From an uncultured Phocaeicola sp. (lineage in GTDB: Bacteria; Bacteroidota; Bacteroidia; Bacteroidales; Bacteroidaceae), in NCBI GenBank assembly GCA_944321335.1, contig CALUKX010000016.1:1-43049 (forward strand): a DNA stretch of 43,049 bases, written 5' to 3'. Both the position numbers and the translations under genes were made by a program. Below the pieces are notes generated by a model. That model was not told the origin of the DNA. It saw nothing but the letters and a program-made list of their open reading frames with translations, and searched no databases. Shown here piece after piece: positions 1 to 6,850 of this stretch (position 1 is its first letter; each line of letters begins with the position of its first letter).

Positions 1-215
1 GGATAAGGCAAGAACAACCTTTAAGAACAGCGTATGCAACTAACTGTATTTCAGTATAGGAAAATAAGCATAACGCTCCTTTATGTTCAAATGTCTGGAA
101 ATGGTTCACCCAAATCCGAATACAAAAATAGTGAAAACATTTGGAAAAGAAGAATGTAGAATGAAAAAGTTTGTCTGTTTTTTAATCTTCTCTTGGCAGA
201 TTAAAAATAATAGAT

Positions 216-223
216 TACCTTTG
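216..223 (+). promoter_or_regulatory. Promoter -7 box for the Abi locus
   Basis: The sequence TACCTTTG matches the Bacteroidota -7 consensus TAnnTTTG exactly. A TTGG about 20 bases upstream (193-196) could serve as the -33 element. Transcription would begin near 230, just before the structured leader. Confidence 0.6.
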
Positions 224-229
224 TGCCAA

Positions 230-281
230 CAAATCCCGCCCGCTTCCCGTAAGATTAGCGTACCCAGCGGGACATTTTTTA
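230..281 (+). ncRNA. Candidate structured small RNA or attenuator upstream of the Abi gene
   Basis: From the predicted transcription start (about 230) to the Abi start codon (285) there are only about 55 bases. They hold two mutually exclusive GC-rich stems: CCCGCT at 239-244 with AGCGGG at 266-271, and TCCCGC at 234-239 with GCGGGA at 267-272. The 3' arm is followed by six Ts at 275-280, as in an intrinsic terminator. No Shine-Dalgarno sequence separates the T-run from the ATG. I recall a conserved RNA motif reported upstream of abiF/Abi_2 genes; this could be an instance, but I cannot run the covariance model. It could also be a simple attenuator. Confidence 0.4.
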
Positions 282-284
282 TTT

Positions 285-1184
285 ATGGGACTTAGATACA
301 CGCATCAAGCCATAACCACAGAACAGCAAATTGATATACTCAAAGAAAGAGGTTTGCTCATTGATGATGTTGAACAAGCTATTGAAGTTCTTGACACCAT
401 CAGTTATTTTCGTCTTGCCGGTTATTGGCGGCATTTTGAAATCGACCGTTTTTCTCATCAATTCAGAAAAGGTTGTAGCTTTGCTGATGTTATAGACCTT
501 TATTCTTTTGATAAAGAGCTTCGTACTTTACTGTTTACTGCTATCCAAACGATTGAGGTTTCTGTACGTACCAAAATAATAAAACATTTCGCCCTCGAAT
601 TTGGTGCATTTTGGTTTATGGACGAAAGCTATGCCACTAATGAAATCCGTTTCACAGCAAATTTAGCTGTCATTCGCAAGGAGGTGTCTCGCTCGCACGA
701 TGATTTTATCACTGAGCATTTTCGTAAATATAGCGAGCCCGATTTGCCCCCTGTATGGAAAACACTGGAGGTTATCTCTATGGGCACACTTTCCAAACTC
801 TATTCCAATTTTTCGGATGCTACTGCCAAACACGCTGTGGCAAGAGAGTTTGGTTTGAACCATCACAAATTTTTGAGAAGCTGGTTGGAATGTCTTGCAG
901 TGCTTCGTAATTGTTGTGCCCATCATTCAAGGCTGTCAAATCGGGTCTTTCCTGTCAAGCCTATGATGCCTGTGCGTATGCCAAACACATGGATTACGGA
1001 TTTCTCGTTCCGTGAACAAACACTTTATCCGCAACTCTGCTATGTGGTGTATTGGCTTAACTCCATTTCTATGGGCAACACTTTTGTTGCAGATTTCAAG
1101 CAGCTTTTATCGAAATACCCATCAGTAAGAACCCGTTTATTAGGCTTTCCTCATAATTGGGAACAAGAGCCTTTGTGGAGATAA
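285..1184 (+). CDS. Abi family abortive-infection protein (Abi_2, HEPN-type)
   Basis: A 299-residue protein of the Abi_2 (AbiD/AbiF-like) family, thought to abort phage infection by RNA cleavage. The N-terminus has the family's pattern of a short helical lead-in followed by YFRLAGYWRHF (about residues 40-50) and a central 'SFADVIDLYSFDKELR' block. The C-terminal part has R208-N-C-C-A-H213, the RX4H motif of HEPN ribonucleases. The full family length is present and no lesion is visible. The ATG at 285 follows a hairpin and T-run with no obvious Shine-Dalgarno, so translation may be leader-controlled. The gene is AT-rich compared with the housekeeping genes to its right and sits next to an AbiE-like pair, which suggests a laterally acquired defence island. 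The phage-defence role is inferred from the family. Confidence 0.85.
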   Translation: MGLRYTHQAITTEQQIDILKERGLLIDDVEQAIEVLDTISYFRLAGYWRHFEIDRFSHQFRKGCSFADVIDLYSFDKELRTLLFTAIQTIEVSVRTKIIKHFALEFGAFWFMDESYATNEIRFTANLAVIRKEVSRSHDDFITEHFRKYSEPDLPPVWKTLEVISMGTLSKLYSNFSDATAKHAVAREFGLNHHKFLRSWLECLAVLRNCCAHHSRLSNRVFPVKPMMPVRMPNTWITDFSFREQTLYPQLCYVVYWLNSISMGNTFVADFKQLLSKYPSVRTRLLGFPHNWEQEPLWR

Positions 1185-1734
1185 AATAATTGCCCTGTTT
1201 CTTAAAAAGCACTGGGGTAAACCAGCTCCGTCTTTAATTGTTTCCAATAAATGGATTGTTTCAAGCCCCTATAGAAAGAGAACAAAAATTCCTGTGTGAA
1301 AATTAATCTACGACAAGGAGCAAGCAAGGAGCAATATCAAACAAAAATCAATACCTTTGCAGTACATATGAGATAGACCAAAACAAAAGTGGAATATCGG
1401 AAACGAATAGCAAGGAAAAGAGAAGAAACGACCCAAATTGATGTCCTTTTTGAGTTAATAATTAATAAAAGCGTTAAATCTTCACCTTTTAGAATGTGCA
1501 ATTAAAGATAACGACCATATTTCTGACTTATTATCTGTAAAATATTGAGTAATAATCGGTTGTAAATACAGTGTAAAAAAGTCCATAGCTATGGCAAAGC
1601 CCTAGAATTATCAGCGGACATCGGAATGGCATCACACTTTTTCACTGATTATAGGTCTATTATAATAAAATATTAGGAAACATAAGGGATAAAAAATACG
1701 TAAGTGAAACAGAGAGTATATAGAACCTCACTCA
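1185..1734. other. 550-bp AT-rich gap without a convincing gene
   Basis: No ORF of credible length or recognisable family lies here on either strand. It contains a perfect -7 box, TACCTTTG at 1352-1359, with no gene behind it; a 10-bp direct repeat CAAGGAGCAA at 1314-1323 and 1325-1334; and a perfect 12-bp palindrome CCATAGCTATGG at 1583-1594. The right edge, at the truncated AbiEii toxin, carries CTCATT-A-AATGAG (1731-1743), which includes that toxin fragment's stop codon. This looks like scar sequence left by deletion or insertion. Confidence 0.5.
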
Positions 1735-2025
1735 TTAAATGAGCAATATGCTTAAGAAATGAAGTTGCATTTTCTGCCCAAGATGTTTAGGGTCTATTGC
1801 CAAGTCAATATCTTCAGAGAATCGTTCTATCAATCCCCAACCTTTACTAAGGCTTGTTCCTCCTTTAAATACAAAAGCTGTAGCATATGGTAAAGAAAAT
1901 ATGGCACGTAATGCCATACTAACCCAATAATCCTTTTCTACAGCATTATCCACAATGCCTTTTTCTGCAGCGACATTATCCAAAATGGTAAGTTGTTCCT
2001 CTTTTGTGAATTTAACCCAGTTCAT
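1735..2025 (-). pseudogene. Truncated AbiEii/AbiGii-type nucleotidyltransferase toxin
   Basis: This encodes only 96 residues, whereas AbiEii/AbiGii toxins are usually about 250-300. The N-terminal part is clear: VEKDYWVSMALRAIF, then the nucleotidyltransferase signature FKGGTSLSKGW (about residues 53-63) and the metal-binding SEDIDLAID. Family resemblance stops after 'HLGQ', and a dozen unrelated residues lead to a stop in a small palindrome at 1731-1743. The whole C-terminal catalytic and substrate-binding half is missing, so toxin activity is very unlikely. Its ATG overlaps the stop of the upstream antitoxin gene (ATGA at 2022-2025), the normal layout of an AbiE operon. It could in principle be expressed as a short decoy, but a broken gene is the simplest reading. 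Confidence 0.75.
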
Positions 2026-2618
2026 AATGCAAGTTTTCGTTTAATCCATTGCGGAGCAATATTATAATCATATCTGATTTCATCCGTGCAACCATATTTT
2101 TCAATGGCTTGCTTTATAATAACAATCTGTTCATCAGTCACTCCTTTTTCCCCTAATTCCTTCATTGCAGCAACTATCAGTGGAAACAAATCTGTTTTGT
2201 AGGCAAAATTGCGAGGTGCACTACGCTTAAATATGATTTTACGATTCCCAATAGTAAGTTCTCGTGCTGTAGCATCCGTCAAATAGACCGCATTCATCGT
2301 AACCTGTGTGGAAAGTCCTAATTTATTCAAAGCTGTCAACCCACTAGGAATAATGCGGGCTTTATCTTTTTCAGCAATAGCGTATGCTATATCTTCAATG
2401 GATGGACGGAGTATACCAAATTTATTTCGTATCGGATATAAATATATACCCTGTGAAAGACGTATAAGAATACCTTCTTTCTCCAATCGAGAAAGCGCAC
2501 GAGTAACCAGTCCATCATTATTCAAATGGGCAAAATCACTTACCATATAAAGTTTATTAGGTCCGTTCCTGTCTATAAGACTTCGTATCTCCTTTGTTAG
2601 TATTGTCTTCATATCCAA
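2022..2618 (-). CDS. AbiEi-like antitoxin / DUF6088 family transcriptional regulator
   Basis: A 198-residue protein with an N-terminal winged helix (about residues 1-60: 'VSDFAHLNNDGLVTRALSRL', then 'GILIRLSQGIYLYP') and a C-terminal domain beginning near 'IEDIAYAIAEKDKARIIPSG'. This matches the DUF6088/AbiEi antitoxins paired with AbiEii nucleotidyltransferase toxins (type IV toxin-antitoxin). AbiEi proteins neutralise the toxin and repress their own operon by binding inverted repeats in the promoter. A perfect minus-strand -7 box (TATCTTTG, 2633-2640) puts the transcription start only a few bases before the ATG, so the mRNA is nearly leaderless. An operator-like 29-bp repeat lies directly upstream of the -33 region. 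The gene is intact although its partner toxin is truncated. Confidence 0.8.
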   Translation of the reverse strand: MDMKTILTKEIRSLIDRNGPNKLYMVSDFAHLNNDGLVTRALSRLEKEGILIRLSQGIYLYPIRNKFGILRPSIEDIAYAIAEKDKARIIPSGLTALNKLGLSTQVTMNAVYLTDATARELTIGNRKIIFKRSAPRNFAYKTDLFPLIVAAMKELGEKGVTDEQIVIIKQAIEKYGCTDEIRYDYNIAPQWIKRKLAL

Positions 2619-2632
2619 TATGATTCATAGAG

Positions 2633-2640
2633 CAAAGATA
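2633..2640 (-). promoter_or_regulatory. -7 box of the AbiE-like operon
   Basis: On the minus strand this reads TATCTTTG, a perfect match to TAnnTTTG. The antitoxin ATG (2618) is about 15 bases downstream of the box, leaving a very short leader. Confidence 0.6.
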
Positions 2641-2667
2641 AGTTTTCCTATTAAAATAACGATACAT

Positions 2668-2696
2668 TGTCCGATTTTCTTTACGAATTTCGGACA
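2668..2696. repeat. 29-bp operator-like inverted repeat, promoter-proximal copy
   Basis: The ends are TGTCCGA and TCGGACA, so each site is itself a dyad with a 15-bp spacer. The site lies just upstream of the -33 region of the antitoxin promoter. Its reverse complement matches 2919-2947 at 28 of 29 positions. It is a good candidate for the AbiEi-like binding site. Confidence 0.7.
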
Positions 2697-2703
2697 TTGC
2701 GAA

Positions 2704-2789
2704 GTAGATTTACCTAAATCTACCAGTAATTTACTAATAATATTGCTATGACGTGAAAACCACAATGCCTAATTTACAGATTTAGGTAA
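2704..2789. repeat. Nested dyads between the two operator copies
   Basis: GTAGATTTA (2704-2712) and TAAATCTAC (2715-2723) form a 9-bp dyad with a 2-base centre. The overlapping 12-mer TTACCTAAATCT (2710-2721) is repeated as its exact reverse complement AGATTTAGGTAA at 2778-2789. Either could be a regulator site or fold as RNA. Confidence 0.5.
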
Positions 2790-2918
2790 CCTTCAACAAA
2801 AAGTAATAGAGCCTAAAATAAGCCCAAGCAAACGAGATTAAATAACCGCAAACATAACCTAAATGACGACAAAAACACGGATCTATTTGCATATAATATC
2901 AAACCATAGAAATTAAAA

Positions 2919-2947
2919 TGTCCGAAATTCTTAAAGAAAATCGGACA
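2919..2947. repeat. 29-bp operator-like inverted repeat, distal copy
   Basis: In inverted orientation this is the same 29-bp unit as 2668-2696 with one mismatch, about 220 bp further from the antitoxin gene. It ends only about 20 bp from the prfC terminator. The pair could allow DNA looping or mark the ends of a small inserted segment. Confidence 0.7.
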
Positions 2948-2968
2948 TTATGGGGCGGAAATGCATTA

Positions 2969-3000
2969 ACAAAAAAGGATGCCCCATTTGGAACATCCTT
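2969..3000 (-). terminator. Terminator of the prfC operon
   Basis: On the minus strand AAGGATG (3000-2994) pairs with CATCCTT (2981-2975), followed by a run of Ts. It lies about 20 bases past the prfC stop codon. Confidence 0.75.
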
Positions 3001-3022
3001 CAACTTTTATATACTGTAAATC

Positions 3023-4591
3023 TTAGAATTCCGAAGTAAAGTGGAACTTGATATGCTTGAAATCGTTCTGAGCCATCTGAAGCACATATCCGCTATCCGC
3101 CAGAAACACATCGCGCCCTTCGCGGTCTTTCGCCATGTACTGGTACTTACGCTTCTTGAATGCATCCAGTTCTTCAGGATCATCGCTTTCAATCCAGCAA
3201 GCCTTATATAAGCTTACCGGCTCCCAACGACATTTCGCATTGTATTCGTTTTCCAGACGATACTGGATAACCTCGAACTGCAGCTGACCTACCGTACCGA
3301 TAATCTTACGGCCGTTGAACTGGTTGACGAACAGCTGTGCCACACCTTCGTCCATCAACTGGTCAATACCCTTATTGAGCTGTTTGGTCTTCATCGGGTC
3401 GGCATTCTCGATGTATTTGAACATTTCCGGCGAGAAGCTCGGCAATCCCTTGAAGTGGAGCATTTCGCCTTCGGTCAACGTATCGCCGATCTTGAATGTT
3501 CCGTTATCGGGCAAACCGATAATATCGCCTGCCCAAGCCTCATCAACGGTAGTCTTGCGCTGAGCCATGAACTGGGTCGGTGAAGAGAAACGCATGGTCT
3601 TGTTATGACGCACGTGCAGGTACGGCGTGTTACGGGTAAACTTACCCGAACATACCTTGCAGAACGCTACACACGAACGGTGGTTCGGGTCGATGTTGGC
3701 AGTAATCTTGAACACGAAACCGGTGAACTTCTGTTCGTCGGGCTGTACCACACGTTCTTCGGCCTGTACCGGACGGGGGCATGGAGCGATTTCCACGAAC
3801 GTATCGAGCAATTCCTGCACACCGAAGTTGTTCAAGGCCGAACCGAAGAATACCGGAGCCAGATCGCCTTTCAGGTATTCCTCAACATTGAAGGCAGGAT
3901 AAACACCGTCGATCAGTTCCAGTTCGCTGCGCAGCTTCTCTGCCAACGGGGTACCGATGTGGTTATCCAATTCTTCGGTATTGATATCGACTTCCACCTT
4001 CTCTGTCACCACCTGTTTCGACGGCTGGAACAGATTCAGCTTCTGTTCATAAATATTGTAAACGCCCTTGAAACGCGGACCGCTTTCAATCGGCCAGGTC
4101 AGCGGACGCACATTGATTACCAGTTCCTCTTCGAGCTCATCCAACAGGTCGAACGGATCTTTCGCCTCACGGTCCATCTTGTTGACGAAGATGATAACCG
4201 GCGTATTACGCATACGGCATACCTCCATCAGCTTACGGGTCTGGCTTTCCACACCCTTCGCACCATCGACCACGATAATAACGCTATCGACGGCAGTCAG
4301 CGTACGGTAAGTATCTTCCGCGAAGTCCTGGTGCCCCGGAGTATCGAGGATATTGATCTTGTAATCGTGGTAATCGAACTCCATCACGGAGGTAGTTACC
4401 GAGATACCACGCTGCTTTTCGATATCCATCCAGTCGGATGTCGCTGTCTTCTTAATCTTGTTCGATTTAACGGCACCGGCCACCTGAATCTGTCCTCCGA
4501 AGAGCAACAGCTTTTCAGTCAACGATGTCTTACCGGCATCCGGATGTGCGATAATCGCAAACGTACGTCTTCTTTCAATTTCTGCGTTCAT
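3023..4591 (-). CDS. prfC: Peptide chain release factor 3
   Basis: A 522-residue translational GTPase that helps recycle RF1/RF2 from the ribosome after termination. All GTPase motifs are visible: G1 AHPDAGKT at residues 15-22, the switch I segment RGISVT at 61-66, G3 DTPGH at 83-87 and G4 NKMD at 137-140. The length is normal for RF3. It is the last gene of a tight minus-strand operon, 26 bases after rmlD, and is followed by a terminator. The ATG at 4591 gives the conserved '[16 protein letters not shown]' N-terminus with a short lead. A long ORF on the opposite strand is a codon-bias shadow. Confidence 0.97.
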   Translation of the reverse strand: MNAEIERRRTFAIIAHPDAGKTSLTEKLLLFGGQIQVAGAVKSNKIKKTATSDWMDIEKQRGISVTTSVMEFDYHDYKINILDTPGHQDFAEDTYRTLTAVDSVIIVVDGAKGVESQTRKLMEVCRMRNTPVIIFVNKMDREAKDPFDLLDELEEELVINVRPLTWPIESGPRFKGVYNIYEQKLNLFQPSKQVVTEKVEVDINTEELDNHIGTPLAEKLRSELELIDGVYPAFNVEEYLKGDLAPVFFGSALNNFGVQELLDTFVEIAPCPRPVQAEERVVQPDEQKFTGFVFKITANIDPNHRSCVAFCKVCSGKFTRNTPYLHVRHNKTMRFSSPTQFMAQRKTTVDEAWAGDIIGLPDNGTFKIGDTLTEGEMLHFKGLPSFSPEMFKYIENADPMKTKQLNKGIDQLMDEGVAQLFVNQFNGRKIIGTVGQLQFEVIQYRLENEYNAKCRWEPVSLYKACWIESDDPEELDAFKKRKYQYMAKDREGRDVFLADSGYVLQMAQNDFKHIKFHFTSEF

Positions 4592-4617
4592 TGTCTATAT
4601 TAAATATGATAATGCGT

Positions 4618-5472
4618 TTATGCTAGTTTTTCAATACACTCGGCAAGGCTGTCCATCCAATGCGGAACTTCCACGCCGTAGGTTTCCTTAATCTTGGTCT
4701 TGTCCAGAACCGAATAATGCGGACGGGTAGCCTTGGTAGGATAATCTTCGGTATGCAACGGCCTTACCCGGCAACCGGTGATTCCTGCCAGCCGATGGAT
4801 GGCCTTGGTGAAATCGTACCACGAACACACACCCTCGTTGCTGAAATGATAGATACCCGGCACGACACCTTTGTTGATTGCCGCAAAGATAACGGCAGCC
4901 AAATCGCGTGCATAGGTCGGTGTTCCTATCTGGTCGAAGATGACACCCAAACTCTCCTTTTCCTTCCCGAGACGGATCATCGTCTTCACGAAATTGTTGC
5001 CGAAAGTGGAATACAGCCAAGCCGTGCGCACAATCATTGTATTCTTGCAATACTTCATCGCTTCCTGTTCGCCGGCCAGTTTAGTCACACCATACACTGA
5101 ATTCGGACAAGTCGGTTCATCTTCCTTATAAGGTATGTGGGCAGTCCCGTCGAACACATAATCGGTCGACACCTGTATCAGACAGCCTCCCCTAGCCTCG
5201 GCAGCCTTTGCCAGATAACCCGGAGCGACGTGATTCAGGCGGTCGCACAAATCCTTCTCGTCCTCCGCCTTGTCCACAGCCGTATAGGCCGCACAATTAA
5301 CGATAATATCAATCTGATGATTCAAGACAAAATCCATTACCGCCTTTTCGTTGCAGATATCCAGTTCGGCAACGTCGGTAAAGAAATACGTATAACCTTT
5401 ATTCTCTTCGGCAAGCAGACGCATCTCATTGCCCAGCTGTCCGTTTGCACCGGTTATCAAAATATTCTTCAT
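4618..5472 (-). CDS. rfbD: dTDP-4-dehydrorhamnose reductase
   Basis: A 284-residue short-chain dehydrogenase of the RmlD/RfbD family. It reduces dTDP-4-keto-L-rhamnose to dTDP-L-rhamnose with NAD(P)H, the last step of rhamnose donor synthesis for surface polysaccharides. The Rossmann motif GANGQLGNE is at residues 8-16, 'NCAAYTAVDKAED' follows, then STDYVFDG and the catalytic YGVTKLAGE (YxxxK). Length is typical. It lies 30 bases downstream of the DUF4924 gene in the same operon. The rmlA, rmlB and rmlC genes are not in the window, so this gene is unlinked from the rest of its pathway here. Confidence 0.95.
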   Translation of the reverse strand: MKNILITGANGQLGNEMRLLAEENKGYTYFFTDVAELDICNEKAVMDFVLNHQIDIIVNCAAYTAVDKAEDEKDLCDRLNHVAPGYLAKAAEARGGCLIQVSTDYVFDGTAHIPYKEDEPTCPNSVYGVTKLAGEQEAMKYCKNTMIVRTAWLYSTFGNNFVKTMIRLGKEKESLGVIFDQIGTPTYARDLAAVIFAAINKGVVPGIYHFSNEGVCSWYDFTKAIHRLAGITGCRVRPLHTEDYPTKATRPHYSVLDKTKIKETYGVEVPHWMDSLAECIEKLA

Positions 5473-5502
5473 TACTGATCTATGTTTATTTAGTCGTCAC
5501 AA

Positions 5503-6051
5503 TCAATCCAAATCCAGTTCCCCGTTCTTGTCCTGGATGTAATAGCCTGCCAGAATCGCCAGCAGATCGCTGATTACCTTCACGGCCTTCTGGGTTTCCT
5601 CACTGATTTTCTTTTTCTGGAGTTTCAGCATCAGCACTCCGTAAAGCGCTTCGAAACAAGTTTCCAGTTCCGGTTCCTCCTTGTTGGCACCTTTCGTACG
5701 CAATTCCACAATAAACGGCAACGCCTTATAGTACGCCGCACTGTAATAAGGGAATTTGGGCGAACGGAGCAAGCGGAGATGCAGATCAGTCAACCACACG
5801 ATAATGTTCTTGTTGATCTGCACATGACCTTTTTCCATCACACCCTCATCGTGCATCATATTGATCAGGTCTTCATACCACTGGGCCAATTCCTTCTTCT
5901 GTTCCTCTGTCAGCGAAGGATAAGGCTCGATAATCGTCTTGCGGATCTTCTCCATGTCGAAATTGTTGGCACGGATCAAATCCTCCACCTGCCACATATA
6001 CAGCAGGTATTCGGCTATATTCTGTTTCTTTAAATGTTGAGAAATATACAT
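5503..6051 (-). CDS. DUF4924 family protein
   Basis: A 182-residue soluble, mostly helical protein matching the Bacteroidota family DUF4924, which has no known function. It has no signal peptide or membrane segment. Notable stretches are 'IAEYLLYMWQVEDLIRANN' near the N-terminus and many charged residues toward the acidic C-terminus (NGELDLD). Its ATG (6049-6051) starts one base after the stop codon of the LysE-type gene, so the two are translationally linked. It is followed by rfbD after 30 bases. The context gives no clear clue to function; linkage to a LysE exporter and RF3 may only reflect shared transcription. Confidence 0.8.
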   Translation of the reverse strand: MYISQHLKKQNIAEYLLYMWQVEDLIRANNFDMEKIRKTIIEPYPSLTEEQKKELAQWYEDLINMMHDEGVMEKGHVQINKNIIVWLTDLHLRLLRSPKFPYYSAAYYKALPFIVELRTKGANKEEPELETCFEALYGVLMLKLQKKKISEETQKAVKVISDLLAILAGYYIQDKNGELDLD

Positions 6052-6052
6052 A

Positions 6053-6712
6053 TCACGAGAAAGATTTTCCTGTAGCAGCCATCACCAAACCGACCACTGC
6101 CGCAATCATCACTACCACACCGATAATCCGGTTCAACATCCATATACCTCTTACATTGAAACGGGTACGCACCTTATTCACGAAATAAGTGATGCCGAAC
6201 CACCAGGCAAGAGCCCCAAGTATAATGGCCAGATAACCGACCAGTTGGAAACCAATCGGACTGCCCGGCATGACAAACGAGAAACGGGCGAACAGACCGA
6301 TAAACAGGAAGATAATCAACGGATTGGAAAAAGTTACGAAAAAAGCGGTAATGAAATTATGCAGATAAGTACCGCGGCTGGTTGATGTAGGACGGAGCGA
6401 CTTGACCGGATTGCTGCGGAACGTATAGATACCGAAAGCCAGCAACATGATACTACCTACGACCTGCAGGAACAGCTGATGTTTCAGAATCAGCTCGTCC
6501 ATGAAACTCATACCATAACCGGTAATCAACGCATAACATATATCGCTCAAAGCAGCACCCAATCCTGTTACAAAGCCGAACCAGCGTCCCTTGTTCAAAG
6601 TCCGTTGAATACAAAGCACGCCGACAGGGCCCAAAGGAGCGGACACAACTATCCCGACAATTACCCCTTTGACCAACAAATCGAGTATCGTAACCTGTTC
6701 AATCCAATTCAT
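6053..6712 (-). CDS. LysE family amino-acid exporter
   Basis: A 219-residue inner-membrane protein with about six hydrophobic segments. The family signature is near the N-terminus: VVSAPLGPVGVLCIQRTL (about residues 22-39), followed by 'GFVTGLGAALSDICYALI'. LysE/RhtB proteins export amino acids or similar small molecules by proton exchange; the substrate cannot be read from the sequence. It is the first gene of the minus-strand operon leading to DUF4924, rfbD and prfC, and diverges from purL. The start follows a near-consensus -7 box so closely that the mRNA may be leaderless. Confidence 0.88.
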   Translation of the reverse strand: MNWIEQVTILDLLVKGVIVGIVVSAPLGPVGVLCIQRTLNKGRWFGFVTGLGAALSDICYALITGYGMSFMDELILKHQLFLQVVGSIMLLAFGIYTFRSNPVKSLRPTSTSRGTYLHNFITAFFVTFSNPLIIFLFIGLFARFSFVMPGSPIGFQLVGYLAIILGALAWWFGITYFVNKVRTRFNVRGIWMLNRIIGVVVMIAAVVGLVMAATGKSFS

Positions 6713-6716
6713 GCTG

Positions 6717-6724
6717 CAAAGATG
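6717..6724 (-). promoter_or_regulatory. Probable -7 box of the lysE-prfC operon
   Basis: On the minus strand this reads CATCTTTG, one mismatch from TAnnTTTG. The G of the box is only four bases from the ATG at 6712, which predicts a leaderless or nearly leaderless transcript. Confidence 0.4.
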
Positions 6725-6789
6725 GTACTTTTTTACGGAATTACCTATATATTTCAGCTCTTTTTCTTTCGTACAAGCGGGGTTTTATG

Positions 6790-6797
6790 TAACTTTG
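6790..6797 (+). promoter_or_regulatory. -7 box of purL
   Basis: TAACTTTG matches TAnnTTTG exactly. It lies 53 bases before the purL ATG, back to back with the promoter of the divergent operon. Confidence 0.65.
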
Positions 6798-6850
6798 CAC
6801 AACATTAAGAAATTAGCGAAATTTCATTATAATAAATTATAAAAAGTGCT

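Noticed and set aside
1-59. Short open frames entering from the left edge (for example ending ARTTFKNSVCN at 43)
   Set aside because: Fewer than 20 codons each, in two competing frames, with no recognisable family; a partial gene cannot be supported.
83-295. 70-codon ORF before the Abi gene
   Set aside because: It crosses the Abi promoter and leader hairpin, has no ribosome-binding site and resembles nothing known to me.
1390-1506. GTG-started frame beginning VEYRKRIARKREETT, resembling the N-terminus of DUF4143 ATPases
   Set aside because: Only about 15 residues look similar, with no P-loop following; too short to call a remnant.
3605-4603. 332-codon ORF on the plus strand opposite prfC
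   Set aside because: It lies wholly over the conserved release-factor gene and has a low-complexity, compositionally odd product; it is a shadow of codon bias.
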